A stretch of DNA of 64,000 bases from Saprospiraceae bacterium (GCA_016716185.1 JADJWV010000002.1:472501-536500), one strand, 5' to 3'; positions 18,405 through 28,220 are shown, counted from the stretch's first letter. The notes: generated from the letters alone by a model not told the origin. Translations and numbers: made by a program.

Positions 18405-20642
18405 ATGAAACACAACATTATTTTGTCTGCCCTTTTCATAAGCTTGTTATTCCAGTTTTCCTTTTCACAAACTCACTGGCAGCGTCTGGATAATGAATTA
18501 AGTTTTATTCCGGAGGAAATTCAAATCGCTGCAAATGGGGATAAATACATTTCTGTGCTTGGAAGGAAAACCATACTTCAAAAGAAGCAGGGACATGCCG
18601 ATTGGGTGAATATAATGGGCAACAATCCTGAATTGAGTTATATGCCGATATACAATTTTAGGCAACTATACATTGATCATCAACAGTTGCCCTTGTTGTA
18701 TTATTCCGGGAATCATTTTTCTGGAATTTTTCAATTTGCCGGAGGAAAGTTTGTACCGGATTCATTAAATCCAGGGAATGCACCATTAAATATTCGTGAA
18801 GAGTTGTTGTTTGATTCTCTTGGAAATTACTATTTTATCAACAATAAAAGGCTGGAAAAGTATAACACGCGATTTTACAGTTCCGCCATCGTTTTTAATA
18901 AGAACGAACACATCCTGAAAGCGGCGATGGTGGAACCAGAAATCAATTGGGTGCTTACCGCATATAAACCTGATTCTCTTCGATTTTATTTACTCAATAC
19001 GCAGAATTTTATTGTTCAAAAGTTACTGCAAATAGAATTGGACAATCAGTATCATGATTTTACCATCGTCACTAAAAATGGAAATCTATTTGTAGTCGAT
19101 GCTACCGGTTTGCATCGTTATTCGGATCAAGGAAGTGCATACCAAAAAATAATTATCGATCCAAAATTGTCATCATCGTTGAATATAGATGCTTTTTATT
19201 TGACTAAAAACGAACAACTAATCGTTGGAATGGATTCATTGTTTTATTATTCTGAAGATGAAGGCGAAAACTGGTTGCCGTTATTTGCTTTTGCAAATGG
19301 ATTTCCTGATCAATCTACTATTAAAAACATTGAAATTGCAGACAGTGCATCAGCCCTGATGCATATAGATGATGGTTGTAATCATTATGTACTGGAGCTT
19401 GAACCAGGGAATTCTTACTGGCATAAGGTAGAAGCAAATTATTCGGCCATCCAAAAAGGCGGATTGCTTGCGCTTGCAACAGGGAAATTCTATGCCTCAA
19501 ATCCGAGTTGTCCAACAGTAGAATCTGATGATTTTGCGAAGTCTTGGTCGGTTACAAAGATCCTGGACCTTTCTATACTTCAAGTTTTTGCGCATGACCG
19601 CAACACCCTTTTTGCTATTTCAAAGGATGGTAATAATTTAATGGAGAGCAAAGACGAGGGTAAGCAATGGATAATGAATTTGCAACTCCAGCAATTATTC
19701 CCTGGATTGAGTTTCATGTGGTTGAAATCAATAGCACCATCGGTTACATTATTGCAGGCAGCCATCATCGATAGCTCAACAGGTCAGGTTCAAAAGTATA
19801 TCCCATTTTTGAATTTAAATGGAACAGAGTGGGTATCTCTCGATCAGGCGCAAACGGTATTTTTCAGATTTCAGGAAGTGAAATACGATAAGAAGAATCA
19901 AATCCTGTATGCAATTCGGTCTATGTTTGTTAATCCCGAACTTTATGTGAGTTATGATTTTGGAAAGACCTTCATTCTACATCCTAATTTCAATAATTTT
20001 TCCAGGATTTATTCCTTTTTGGTCAATGAGGATGGACATTTGCTTATAAATGGCATTGCAAATAATCAGTTGGATTTATACATCAGTAAGGACTTGCAGA
20101 ATCTCGAAAGTGTGGAAAATGGGAAATTTAGAAATATGGGCATAAATGAATTATATGCTTTTGAGAACAACATTATTTTTGGGGTGTCTGTGGTGAGCAA
20201 TGTTTTTAGTTCAACCGATGGAGGATTAACATGGAAGGATATAAGTGATGGGTTGGGACTGTTGGAATCAGATGTAAAAATAATTGGAAATGTATCTTAT
20301 GATCACAACAAATATGTCTATGCTTCTATTACCTATGATGGCATTTATCAAACAACCCAGTCAGTGGTCATGACAAAGCAAGAATCTAAGATTGTAACTC
20401 CATATCAGATTATTCCCAATCCTGTCAAGCAGGATTTTACAATTAGAAACTCAGGTAAAAATGAAACAGAGATCTTAAAACTGGAAGGACTTACAAGTGA
20501 CGGAAGGTCAATATTTCAACTCCATCCGAAATATGGCCAGACGCATTTTTCTGTTCCTGTTGATTTGAAACCTGGTCCTTACATACTGCAAATAACAGAT
20601 AAAAATTCAGCAATGCACAAAATTCTACTTTTGAAACGATAA
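18405..20642 (+). CDS. Secreted BNR/Asp-box beta-propeller protein with T9SS sorting domain
   Basis: A 745-residue exported protein. Signal peptide about residues 1-21 (ending FSFSQ). The body has Asp-box/BNR-type motifs: YYSEDEGENW (about 282), MESKDEGKQW (about 411), YVSYDFGKTF (about 514) and FSSTDGGLTW (about 602). These are typical of sialidase-fold or sortilin-like propellers, but no catalytic residues of a sialidase are evident. The C-terminal T9SS type A domain starts IIPNPVKQD near 666 and ends HKILLLKR. It is divergent from the 15781-18096 gene. Function unknown; binding to a surface polymer is a guess. Confidence 0.8.
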   Translation: MKHNIILSALFISLLFQFSFSQTHWQRLDNELSFIPEEIQIAANGDKYISVLGRKTILQKKQGHADWVNIMGNNPELSYMPIYNFRQLYIDHQQLPLLYYSGNHFSGIFQFAGGKFVPDSLNPGNAPLNIREELLFDSLGNYYFINNKRLEKYNTRFYSSAIVFNKNEHILKAAMVEPEINWVLTAYKPDSLRFYLLNTQNFIVQKLLQIELDNQYHDFTIVTKNGNLFVVDATGLHRYSDQGSAYQKIIIDPKLSSSLNIDAFYLTKNEQLIVGMDSLFYYSEDEGENWLPLFAFANGFPDQSTIKNIEIADSASALMHIDDGCNHYVLELEPGNSYWHKVEANYSAIQKGGLLALATGKFYASNPSCPTVESDDFAKSWSVTKILDLSILQVFAHDRNTLFAISKDGNNLMESKDEGKQWIMNLQLQQLFPGLSFMWLKSIAPSVTLLQAAIIDSSTGQVQKYIPFLNLNGTEWVSLDQAQTVFFRFQEVKYDKKNQILYAIRSMFVNPELYVSYDFGKTFILHPNFNNFSRIYSFLVNEDGHLLINGIANNQLDLYISKDLQNLESVENGKFRNMGINELYAFENNIIFGVSVVSNVFSSTDGGLTWKDISDGLGLLESDVKIIGNVSYDHNKYVYASITYDGIYQTTQSVVMTKQESKIVTPYQIIPNPVKQDFTIRNSGKNETEILKLEGLTSDGRSIFQLHPKYGQTHFSVPVDLKPGPYILQITDKNSAMHKILLLKR

Positions 20643-20670
20643 ACGTTACCGATTAATTTGCGAAGACGTT

Positions 20671-21948
20671 TTATAAATAAGCAGGAGGTAAAACCATCCC
20701 CCTCACCTCCCCAAACCCAATGCGGTATTTTTCATTTTGCGCAAATGCTTTCATTACTATCGTGTCTCCATCCCTAACGAACGTTCGTTCGGAACCATCT
20801 TGCATCTTAAGAGCTTTAGTGCCTTTCCAGGCGAGTTCCAGCATAGAGCCGTATGAATCTGGTGCAGGACCGGAAATAGTACCCGATGCACAGACATCGC
20901 CCACTTCCATGTTGCAGCCATTGACAGTGTGGTGAGCCAATTGTTGAACCATGCTCCAATAAAGATATTTCATATTGGACGTGGAGATCAAATTTTCTCC
21001 TCCGTCGGGTGTGATCAACCACACTTCCAGTTGAATGTCGTAATTCTGTGGACCATCCTTTTGTAAATATTCCAACAGTGGTTTTTCCGGAGCAGGGCCG
21101 GCTACTTTGAACGTTTGCAATGCATCGAGATCTATAAGCCATGGAGATACACTCGATGCAAAATTTTTCCCCAGGAAGGGTCCCAGGGGCACGTATTCCC
21201 ATTTTTGTAAGTCGCGCGCCGACCAGTCGTTGAAGATCACCAGACCATGAATATGCTCTTCGGCATCTTTTATAGGAATGGGATGACCCATTTCATTTCC
21301 TTTACCCACTACAAATCCCATTTCCAATTCAAAATCCAATTGGCGGCTCGGACCAAACACAGGCGCTTCTCCGTCTTTTAACACCATTTGTCCGCAGGGA
21401 CGTACGATGGGAGTTCCGGAAACCACGATGGAGCTGGCTCTGCCGTGATACCCTATGGGCATGTGCAGCCAGTTGGGCAGTAATGCATTGGCTGGATCGC
21501 GAAACATCACCCCAACATTGTAGGCATGTTCGCGGCTGCTGTAAAAATCAGTATAGTTCCCGGCTTTAATCGGTAACAACATGAGCACCTGATCGGCAGG
21601 AAAGAAATGTTCACTTATTTTTTCTCTGAGATCCGGATGGATTGCCTCGTCGAGTAGTTGAGCCAAAGCCGATCTTAAATTTCGAAGAGACGCCTTTCCT
21701 TTTTCAAGTAAAGGGTTCAGATATTTTGACAAAAAACAATTCGGCTGGAATCCCTCCAGCTTCAACAATCCACTCGATGACAATCCGTACAGATCGACCA
21801 CATAGTCTCCGATCCGGCTGCAAATTCTGGCGGTATGATCCTTGTAACGGAATACGCCCAATGGCAAATTCTGTATCGGAAATCCGGTTTCCGGAGCATA
21901 TGAAACCCATGATTTTTTTTCTGCGGAAATGATCAATGCCTCGTTCAT
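20671..21948 (-). CDS. fahA: Fumarylacetoacetase
   Basis: A 425-residue enzyme that splits 4-fumarylacetoacetate into fumarate and acetoacetate, the last step of tyrosine/homogentisate breakdown. Metal and catalytic residues typical of the family are present: D134 and H141 (TDFYSSREHA), E207 and E209 (DFELEMGF), D241 (NDWSARD) and K261 (FLGKNFASS). The start is ATG 21948; the frame opens earlier at a TTG (21963). It follows metF on the same strand with a 39-bp gap, so the two may be co-transcribed, though no other tyrosine-catabolism gene is present. A dispersed palindrome lies inside its 3' part (20774-20789). Confidence 0.95.
   Translation of the reverse strand: MNEALIISAEKKSWVSYAPETGFPIQNLPLGVFRYKDHTARICSRIGDYVVDLYGLSSSGLLKLEGFQPNCFLSKYLNPLLEKGKASLRNLRSALAQLLDEAIHPDLREKISEHFFPADQVLMLLPIKAGNYTDFYSSREHAYNVGVMFRDPANALLPNWLHMPIGYHGRASSIVVSGTPIVRPCGQMVLKDGEAPVFGPSRQLDFELEMGFVVGKGNEMGHPIPIKDAEEHIHGLVIFNDWSARDLQKWEYVPLGPFLGKNFASSVSPWLIDLDALQTFKVAGPAPEKPLLEYLQKDGPQNYDIQLEVWLITPDGGENLISTSNMKYLYWSMVQQLAHHTVNGCNMEVGDVCASGTISGPAPDSYGSMLELAWKGTKALKMQDGSERTFVRDGDTIVMKAFAQNEKYRIGFGEVRGMVLPPAYL
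20774..20789. repeat. Dispersed palindrome site 4 (inside fahA)
   Basis: CTAACGAACGTTCGTT within the fahA coding region, encoding R-T-F-V-R on the gene strand. The palindromic core AACGAACGTTCGTT is perfect. Confidence 0.5.
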
Positions 21949-21964
21949 AGTTGTCTTTTGCAAA

Positions 21965-21982
21965 AACTAACAAATGTTAGTT
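21965..21982. repeat. Dispersed palindrome site 5 (between metF and fahA)
   Basis: AACTAACAAATGTTAGTT, 18 bp, with only the central pair off-palindrome. It fills most of the short metF-fahA spacer. Confidence 0.6.
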
Positions 21983-21987
21983 CTGGT

Positions 21988-22944
21988 TTAAACTAATTTT
22001 TCAACAATTTTTCGCACAGTCTGGCTATCGCCCATGGTATAAAAGTGCAAACAGGGGACTCCAGATTTGATGAGCTCTTTACATTGAGCCACACACCATT
22101 CGATGCCGGCTTCTTTCGCAGCCTGATCGGTACTTGTTTTATTTACTGTTTTTACAAGTTCATCGGGAATATTGATATAAAAATGTCGGGGTACCGAATT
22201 TAATTGGTATTTTTTAGTCAAGGGTTTAATGCCCGGAATAATGGGTACCTGAATGCCTTCTGTCCTGCAGGTTTTGACGTAGTCAAAATATTTTTGATTG
22301 TCGAAAAACATTTGAGTGACAATATAAGAAGCTCCTGATTGGATCTTGTTTCGGGTGTGCTTGAGATCCGATTTCATATTGGGCGCTTCGAAATGTTTCT
22401 CCGGATATCCCGCGATGCCAATGCAAAAATCAGTTTTGGATCCGTTTTCAATACTGGGATCCAGGTAAATTCCCTGATTCATTTTTCCGATTTGTTGCAC
22501 GAGATCCAAAGCAAATTCATTTCCACCGGGTTCCGGAATAAATTTTTCATCAAACTTTCTTGCATCTCCTCTCAATGCCAATACATTTTTAATATTGAGA
22601 AAATGCAACTCGATCAATGCATTTTCTGTATCCTCTCTGGTAAAACCCCCGCAGATCAGATGGGGTACGGCCTGAACGCCATAATGGTGCATGATCGCCG
22701 AGCAGATGCCAACAGTTCCTGGTCTTTTTCTTATGGCGATTTTTTGATAATAACCACTGGGCTGCACGTTGTAAATGAATTCCTCCCTGTGATAAGTCAC
22801 ATCTACAAAGGGAGGCTTAAACTCCATCAGCGGGTCCAAAGTCTGGAATATCGAATTGATGCTTCCGCCTTTCAAAGGTGGCAACACTTCAAAGGAGATC
22901 AGTGTGCGTCCGGTATTTTGTTTCAGGTATTCGGTGACTTTCAT
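21988..22944 (-). CDS. metF: 5,10-methylenetetrahydrofolate reductase
   Basis: A 318-residue flavoprotein that reduces methylene-THF to methyl-THF for methionine synthesis. The family signature is clear: catalytic Glu E19 in LISFEVLPP, DVTYHR (48-53), the FAD-binding ALRGDAR (123-129), and the EAGIEW and PGIKPLT segments further on. Length and ends are normal (ATG 22944). It is first of a probable metF-fahA pair. A TACTTTTG box lies 16 bp upstream on the same strand. Confidence 0.96.
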   Translation of the reverse strand: MKVTEYLKQNTGRTLISFEVLPPLKGGSINSIFQTLDPLMEFKPPFVDVTYHREEFIYNVQPSGYYQKIAIRKRPGTVGICSAIMHHYGVQAVPHLICGGFTREDTENALIELHFLNIKNVLALRGDARKFDEKFIPEPGGNEFALDLVQQIGKMNQGIYLDPSIENGSKTDFCIGIAGYPEKHFEAPNMKSDLKHTRNKIQSGASYIVTQMFFDNQKYFDYVKTCRTEGIQVPIIPGIKPLTKKYQLNSVPRHFYINIPDELVKTVNKTSTDQAAKEAGIEWCVAQCKELIKSGVPCLHFYTMGDSQTVRKIVEKLV

Positions 22945-22959
22945 GTTCTAATATCTTTG

Positions 22960-22967
22960 CAAAAGTA
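22960..22967 (-). promoter_or_regulatory. Candidate -7 element for metF
   Basis: Read on the minus strand, TACTTTTG matches TAnnTTTG, 16 bases before the metF ATG. I see no clear -33 element. Confidence 0.4.
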
Positions 22968-23119
22968 ATATCAAATGGGAATTACTGGGAGGACTATGAA
23001 AGTTGTGCACTAAAGGCTTAAGGCGAAAGGAATCTAAACCAGGTTCAGGCTAAATTTATATCCATACTTCAAAATATAATTACTAGCCTCTTTGTGTCAT
23101 ACTTAAAGTCCCCTTTCAT

Positions 23120-23185
23120 TCAAGTTTCCCAACTTAAAGCTTAAGCCTCCCGCCTTAGGCCTTTTAAGCTTTAAACTTTTCACCT
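23120..23185. repeat. Low-complexity inverted repeat (AAGCTTAAGCC/GGCCTTTTAAGCTT)
   Basis: The 250-bp gap between metF and the 23195 gene contains imperfect, partly self-complementary text built on CTTAAAGCTTAAGCC and GGCCTTTTAAGCTTTAA, plus related AAAGGCTTAAGGCGAAAGG near 23010. It resembles the octamer arrays elsewhere in the window but is more degraded. Confidence 0.4.
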
Positions 23186-23194
23186 TCCATGCAT

Positions 23195-23860
23195 CTACTT
23201 CGGAGGCTTTTTCTTCTTTTTGAATTCCCCTTTTTTCAAGGCATTGATAAAATCGATCCAGGCCAGGGGGTTGAAGATCTGTAAAGGCTGAAACTGACCG
23301 GCATATACCGCTTTATTAGCCTGCGTTCTGAAATAGGCACTTACACCTTCTCCCGGATCCGGGGCTACCCCGGGTTCAATCCAGGCCAATACATCTGAAG
23401 CCAGATTCTTTTGTGCTATTTCTTTCATTTCATCGCGAACATCCATCGCCAGGAATTCCTGTTTGAAATGCTCTTTGGAAGGGATCGGATAAACTGTAGC
23501 TTTAGATAATTGGAAGGTATCCCGTTCCAGGATAATTTCAGCATACAAGGAATTTCCCGGGAGTTCCAAAGGCAGGGTATACTTTTTATTCTTAAATCCT
23601 AAATATTGAAATAGCAGGGTATCACCTGCCTGAACGGCAATGGAATAGAAGCCGTATTCATTGGTATAAGTGGCCTGGCGGTTTCTGAGGATTCCAACAT
23701 TGACATAGGGTAGAGGGGACAGAATATCCCGGTCTTTTTGATAGACTATCCCTGAAAACTGGACGATTGTAGCTTGCTGTGCGCTTAAACTGCCTTGCCA
23801 AAATTCAAGCAGAAACAGGAGGGGCAAACACCAGCGGAAATTATTCTTAAAAATCGGCAT
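23195..23860 (-). CDS. Exported carboxypeptidase-regulatory-like domain protein
   Basis: A 221-residue protein with a signal peptide (about 1-27, ending LSAQ). A CarboxypepD_reg-like beta-sandwich covers about 32-115 (FSGIVYQKDRD, PYVNVGI, TYTNEYGFYSIAVQAGDTLLFQYLGF). The remaining 105 residues are unlike that domain and end in a very basic tail (GEFKKKKKPPK). Such domains are common in Bacteroidota envelope proteins and occur on TonB-dependent receptors, but no receptor follows here. Function unknown; probably periplasmic. Confidence 0.75.
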   Translation of the reverse strand: MPIFKNNFRWCLPLLFLLEFWQGSLSAQQATIVQFSGIVYQKDRDILSPLPYVNVGILRNRQATYTNEYGFYSIAVQAGDTLLFQYLGFKNKKYTLPLELPGNSLYAEIILERDTFQLSKATVYPIPSKEHFKQEFLAMDVRDEMKEIAQKNLASDVLAWIEPGVAPDPGEGVSAYFRTQANKAVYAGQFQPLQIFNPLAWIDFINALKKGEFKKKKKPPK

Positions 23861-23982
23861 AACTACTCATTAACGCTGGGCGAAGGTAAACGAATACATC
23901 CATGAGAAAGATTTTATGAAATGTTAAAATGTGATTGTCCTGTGTCGCCGAGGAAAGGAGTTAACTTTGAGAAAAATTGCCA

Positions 23983-25326
23983 ATGAAAACCAGACTTTTA
24001 TTGATTTCTTTATATTGGGTTCTGAGCCTACCGCTGATTGCTCAATTAAAAAGCGGTCCGATGCTGGGTCAAATTGAATTGCGAACCGCAAATATTTGGT
24101 GTGAAGTCGAAAAAGATACTGATGTCGATCTGACTTACTGGAGAATGGATCAGCCGGCAATAAAGAAAAAATCAAAACCTGAAAAGATTAAGAGATTTGA
24201 ATACCGGATTTATAAATTTTATCTAACCGGGTTGGATTTTGGAACCGTCTATGAATACGAACTTGAAATTGAAAACAATAAGCCGGTAACCGGAAAATTC
24301 ACAACACAAGATCTCTGGCAATACAGAAAACCTGCCCCGGATTTTAGTTTTCTGGCAGGAAGTTGTGCCTATACAAATGAACCCGGATTTGACAGACCGG
24401 GAAGGCCATATGGAGGGGACTCCAGTATTTTTTCTACGATGGCCAAAGAACCTGCATCGTTCATGCTTTGGTTGGGCGATAATTGGTATTACCGCGAAGT
24501 GGATTATTTTAGTAATTGGGGCTTGTGGTATCGGGCTTCGCATGACCGGAGTCAAGCCGTATTGCAGGATTTTTTAAAATCAATGAGTCATTATGCTATT
24601 TGGGATGATCACGATTATGGCCCCAACAATTCGGGGACATCCTATGTATTTAAAGACGAAGCGCAATCGGTTTTCAATGCTTATTGGTGCAATCCTCCGA
24701 GTCCATCGCGCAAGGGAGGTATCTATACGAAATTTCATTACAATGATGTAGAATTTTTCCTCCTGGACGATCGCACATTCCGATGGTCTGATGATATACT
24801 CGATTCACTCAATGGTCAAATGCATCCGCATAAAAAAATGTGGGGAGATGACCAATTAAACTGGCTGAAAAACGAATTGGCCAACAGCAGGGCTTCGTTT
24901 AAAATAATTGCAAATGGTTCGAACATTCTGAATCTATTTAATAAATACGATTGTCTGGTTCATTTTTCGAAAGAATACATTGAATTGCTCAGTTTTTTAG
25001 AAACGGAGCGAATCAACGGGGTACTCTTTATGTCAGGTGACCGTCACCACAGTGATGTGGTCAGGCATCAGTTAAAAGGAGGATATACAATATACGACAT
25101 TACAAATTCTGCATTAACATCTGGTGTCCATAAATTAAACGATTACGAAAAATCAAATCCGGACTTATTGCTGAGTATGCTGGTCGAGCAAAATAATTAC
25201 ACAAGAGCATCCATCACCGGTGAAGCCCATAATCGCAAACTTAAAATTGAATTTGTCGATCCAAAGGGAAAAACATTGGCTTCCATGGACATTCATCAAA
25301 AGGACCTTGTTTTTCCGAAGGAATGA
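23983..25326 (+). CDS. PhoD-like metallophosphatase (alkaline phosphatase D family)
   Basis: A 447-residue exported phosphatase. Signal peptide 1-21 (ending PLIAQ), then a fibronectin-like N-terminal beta domain (about 25-110). The PhoD catalytic domain shows GSCAYTN (126-132), LGDNWYYRE (164-172), WDDHDYG (207-213) and MSGDRHHSD (about 352), the metal-binding pattern of the family. It likely hydrolyses phosphate mono- or diesters outside the inner membrane. ATG 23983 is preferred over the TTG two codons upstream because it begins a typical signal peptide (MKTRLLLISLYW). Confidence 0.9.
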   Translation: MKTRLLLISLYWVLSLPLIAQLKSGPMLGQIELRTANIWCEVEKDTDVDLTYWRMDQPAIKKKSKPEKIKRFEYRIYKFYLTGLDFGTVYEYELEIENNKPVTGKFTTQDLWQYRKPAPDFSFLAGSCAYTNEPGFDRPGRPYGGDSSIFSTMAKEPASFMLWLGDNWYYREVDYFSNWGLWYRASHDRSQAVLQDFLKSMSHYAIWDDHDYGPNNSGTSYVFKDEAQSVFNAYWCNPPSPSRKGGIYTKFHYNDVEFFLLDDRTFRWSDDILDSLNGQMHPHKKMWGDDQLNWLKNELANSRASFKIIANGSNILNLFNKYDCLVHFSKEYIELLSFLETERINGVLFMSGDRHHSDVVRHQLKGGYTIYDITNSALTSGVHKLNDYEKSNPDLLLSMLVEQNNYTRASITGEAHNRKLKIEFVDPKGKTLASMDIHQKDLVFPKE

Positions 25327-25397
25327 AACTGGAATAAAAACTGAAGATTTAAAGGCTCAAGGAAAAACAACTCAGGTCGAAACGTCGAAATCCCTGG

Positions 25398-25497
25398 CTG
25401 GCGCAAGTCTTCAGACTTGTGACAACGAATATAATTTCAGAAAATGTTTGATTTGATAAAGATGATTCAAAGGCACAAGTCTGAAGACTTGCGCCAG
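25398..25497. repeat. REPIN-like paired hairpins
   Basis: Two 24-bp arms in perfect inverted orientation (25398-25421 and 25474-25497), separated by 52 bp. Each arm contains its own palindrome, AAGTCTTCAGACTT or AAGTCTGAAGACTT, beside a CTGGCGC / GCGCCAG end. This is the layout of REPIN elements. It lies between the convergent phoD-like and parE genes. Confidence 0.75.
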
Positions 25498-25524
25498 CGA
25501 AGGAGGTTTTTAGAAGTCCCTTAT

Positions 25525-25544
25525 ACTAATAAACGTTTGTTAGT
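25525..25544. repeat. Dispersed palindrome site 6
   Basis: ACTAATAAACGTTTGTTAGT, 20 bp with one mismatched pair, between the REPIN-like element and the 3' end of parE in a convergent gap. Confidence 0.65.
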
Positions 25545-25564
25545 TTGCAACCAACAACCAACAA

Positions 25565-27451
25565 CTATATTACAGCATTTCCGTTTTCGGCTTCCACTTC
25601 CACCAGCTGATCCAGATCTGTTCTCAGATTTTCGATGATAAAATCCTGTCGCTCGGAAGTATTTTTGCCCATGTAATATTCCAATACTTTTTCAATGTGG
25701 GAATCTTCGTTGAGAACGACAGGCTCCAGGCGGATATTTTCGCCTATGAATCCTGAAAATTCGTCGGGGCTGATCTCTCCCAGTCCTTTGAATCGGGTAA
25801 TCTCGGGTTTGCCGCGGAGTTTTTGAATGGCTTCCCTTTTTTCTTTTTCTGAATAGCAGTAATATGTATGTTGTTTGTCGCGCACACGAAACAAGGGTGT
25901 TTCCAGAATGAACAAATGTCCGTTGCGAACCAGTTCGGGAAAGAATTGAAGAAAAAACGTCAGCAAGAGCAAGCGGATGTGCATTCCATCTACATCGGCA
26001 TCTGTGGCAATAACCACTTTATTGAATCGTAAATTGGCAATATCTTCTTCGATATCGAGTGCATGTTGCAGAAGATTCAATTCCTCATTTTCATAAACAA
26101 TCTTTTTAGTGAGCCCAAAACAATTCAGCGGTTTACCACGTAAACTGAAAACAGCCTGCAGCTCCGGATTTCTCGCTTTAGTTATGGAGCCACTCGCAGA
26201 ATCCCCTTCGGTAATGAATAGAGTCGTTGCTTCAGAAATCTCGGGTTTAATTTTATTATCGGATAAATGATATCGGCAATCTCTTAATTTTTTATTGTGA
26301 AGGTTGGCTTTCTTGGCCCGCTGGTTGGCAAGTTTTTTGATTCCTGCAATTTCTTTGCGTTCCCGTTCGGATTGCAGGATACGGCTTTGCAGTTCTTTGG
26401 CGGTCTCCTGGTTTTGATGAAGAAAAAGATCCAATTCTTTGGAAACAAAATCAACGATGAAGGACCGAAGTGAAGATCCTTCCGGACTGATCGTGGTGGA
26501 TCCCAATTTGGTTTTGGTTTGCGATTCAAAGACCGGTTCCTCAATTCTTACCGAAATGGCTCCGATCGCACCTGTGTGTATATCCCGCGAATCAAAATCT
26601 TTTTTATAAAAATCGCGAAGCGTTTTCACAACGGCTTCTCTGAAAAAATTCAAATGGGTTCCTCCTTGTGAAGTGTATTGGCCATTGACAAAACTGTAGT
26701 ATTGTTCTCCATACTGACTACCATGTGTGAGTACGCACTCGATGTCTTCTCCTTTCAAGTGAATGATGGGATAATTCAGATGCTCGCCATCGGTTCGGCG
26801 CTCGAGCATATCCTTAAGCCCGTTTTTTGAAACGTATGTTCTTCCATTGTAATTGATCCGTAATCCGGCATTCAAATACGCATAATGCCATATCCGGCTT
26901 TCAATAAATTCCTGAACATACCTGAATTTCGGAAAAATCTTGTCGTCGGCACGGAATTCAATTTCAGTTCCATTGACCTCTTCGGTATTTTTTAAGTTGT
27001 ATTCTTTGAGCAATTTTCCTCTTTCGAATTCTGCGGTCTTGCATTTTCCATCCCTGATGGATGTCACTTTAAAGTAATTCGACAAGGCATTCACGGCTTT
27101 GGTACCTACGCCGTTCAGACCAACCGATTTTTTAAATGCCTTGCTGTCGTATTTACCCCCCGTATTGATTTGCGACACGCATTCAATCACTTTACCGAGT
27201 GGAATTCCTCTGCCGTAATCGCGCACTTTGGCTATCCCGTCCTGAATTTCAATATCGATTTCGCGCCCATAGCCCATAACATATTCATCAATACAGTTGT
27301 CAATTACCTCTTTGAGCAATATGTAAATACCATCGTCTATATGGCTTCCATCTCCCAATTTGCCAATGTACATCCCCGGACGAAGGCGGATGTGCTCCTT
27401 CCAATCCAGCGACTTGATGTTTTCTTCCGTATAACTGTGAGCCTGAGCCAT
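25565..27451 (-). CDS. parE: DNA topoisomerase IV subunit B (ParE-type)
   Basis: A 628-residue type IIA topoisomerase ATPase/TOPRIM subunit. GHKL ATP-binding residues E48 and N52 (EVIDNCIDEY), YGRGIPLGK (79-87), and the lid GLNGVGTKA (111-119) are present. The TOPRIM domain follows with EGDSASGS (about 415) and the metal-binding DADVDGMHIR (about 482). The N-terminus (LDWKEHIRLRPGMYIG, DDGIYILLKEVIDN) resembles Bacteroidota ParE more than GyrB. No parC is adjacent: downstream is a convergent gap full of repeats. ParE versus GyrB rests on remembered family features. Confidence 0.87.
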   Translation of the reverse strand: MAQAHSYTEENIKSLDWKEHIRLRPGMYIGKLGDGSHIDDGIYILLKEVIDNCIDEYVMGYGREIDIEIQDGIAKVRDYGRGIPLGKVIECVSQINTGGKYDSKAFKKSVGLNGVGTKAVNALSNYFKVTSIRDGKCKTAEFERGKLLKEYNLKNTEEVNGTEIEFRADDKIFPKFRYVQEFIESRIWHYAYLNAGLRINYNGRTYVSKNGLKDMLERRTDGEHLNYPIIHLKGEDIECVLTHGSQYGEQYYSFVNGQYTSQGGTHLNFFREAVVKTLRDFYKKDFDSRDIHTGAIGAISVRIEEPVFESQTKTKLGSTTISPEGSSLRSFIVDFVSKELDLFLHQNQETAKELQSRILQSERERKEIAGIKKLANQRAKKANLHNKKLRDCRYHLSDNKIKPEISEATTLFITEGDSASGSITKARNPELQAVFSLRGKPLNCFGLTKKIVYENEELNLLQHALDIEEDIANLRFNKVVIATDADVDGMHIRLLLLTFFLQFFPELVRNGHLFILETPLFRVRDKQHTYYCYSEKEKREAIQKLRGKPEITRFKGLGEISPDEFSGFIGENIRLEPVVLNEDSHIEKVLEYYMGKNTSERQDFIIENLRTDLDQLVEVEAENGNAVI

Positions 27452-27602
27452 AATGCAATCTGAATTAGTGAGCCAAAGGTACTAACATATTAAATAAAAT
27501 AATAATTTGATTGTCTTGGAAAGCTTTGGGACTTTAATCTGTGAACTCCGGAATTTTAAAAATGAAGATGTAAGCGAAATGCAGAATAGGTCTGTAATGC
27601 CC

Positions 27603-28220
27603 TTATTTCTTTGCAGTCTCAGCTTTCATATAATCCAATTCCGCTTTCATGTGGGTTTTAAACTGGTTAAGGTCCTCTGAAATAGCCATATAGACCGTAG
27701 ACTTAGTATCGGGTCCAAAGGGCTCCACATTTTTAAATTTCATCAGAAGATTGGATTCTGCTTTCACCAGGGTAATGTACAGACTGAGGTAATCAGACTC
27801 CGCTTTCTGTTTCATTATTTGATCTTTGCTTAGCCTTTCAGGCTGGTCTTTGAGCTCCGGATTATATACTTTTGGCTTTTCTGAATCCCTGAGACTGTCT
27901 TTACCATGATGCCTTTGGCCGGGATGCATTTTTTTACTTCTTCCTGATATCCTGGTACTCAATTCGTTATGTTCTTTATACAAGCTTGTCATGAGCCGGC
28001 TGTACAATGTATTCAGATAATCGGGATTCGGTTTTTTTACGGCTTTTTTCCATTCCTTGATCTGCTTATCGAAAGATTTTAAGTCATTGGATTCCTTCTG
28101 CCATTCCTTTTTACTGTATTTGATGGAAGGTTTGTCCAAGCTATCCTTGTTGGCGACCATTCCGGCACAAACTGTACTCAGAAGCAGACTGATAAAAATT
28201 GAGATGATCTGACTTTTCAT
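27603..28220 (-). CDS. Small exported protein of unknown function, coupled to bacilliredoxin
   Basis: A 205-residue protein from ATG 28220, with a signal peptide (about residues 1-22) and then a highly charged, Lys/Glu-rich, probably helical body (KEWQKESNDLKSFDKQIKEWKKAV, SDYLSLYITLVKAESNLLMKFKNVEP). No family is recognised. The ATG overlaps the TGA of the upstream bacilliredoxin gene as ATGA, indicating translational coupling, and this decides the start over TTG 28235. Possibly a periplasmic partner, but nothing in the sequence tells its role. Confidence 0.7.
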   Translation of the reverse strand: MKSQIISIFISLLLSTVCAGMVANKDSLDKPSIKYSKKEWQKESNDLKSFDKQIKEWKKAVKKPNPDYLNTLYSRLMTSLYKEHNELSTRISGRSKKMHPGQRHHGKDSLRDSEKPKVYNPELKDQPERLSKDQIMKQKAESDYLSLYITLVKAESNLLMKFKNVEPFGPDTKSTVYMAISEDLNQFKTHMKAELDYMKAETAKK

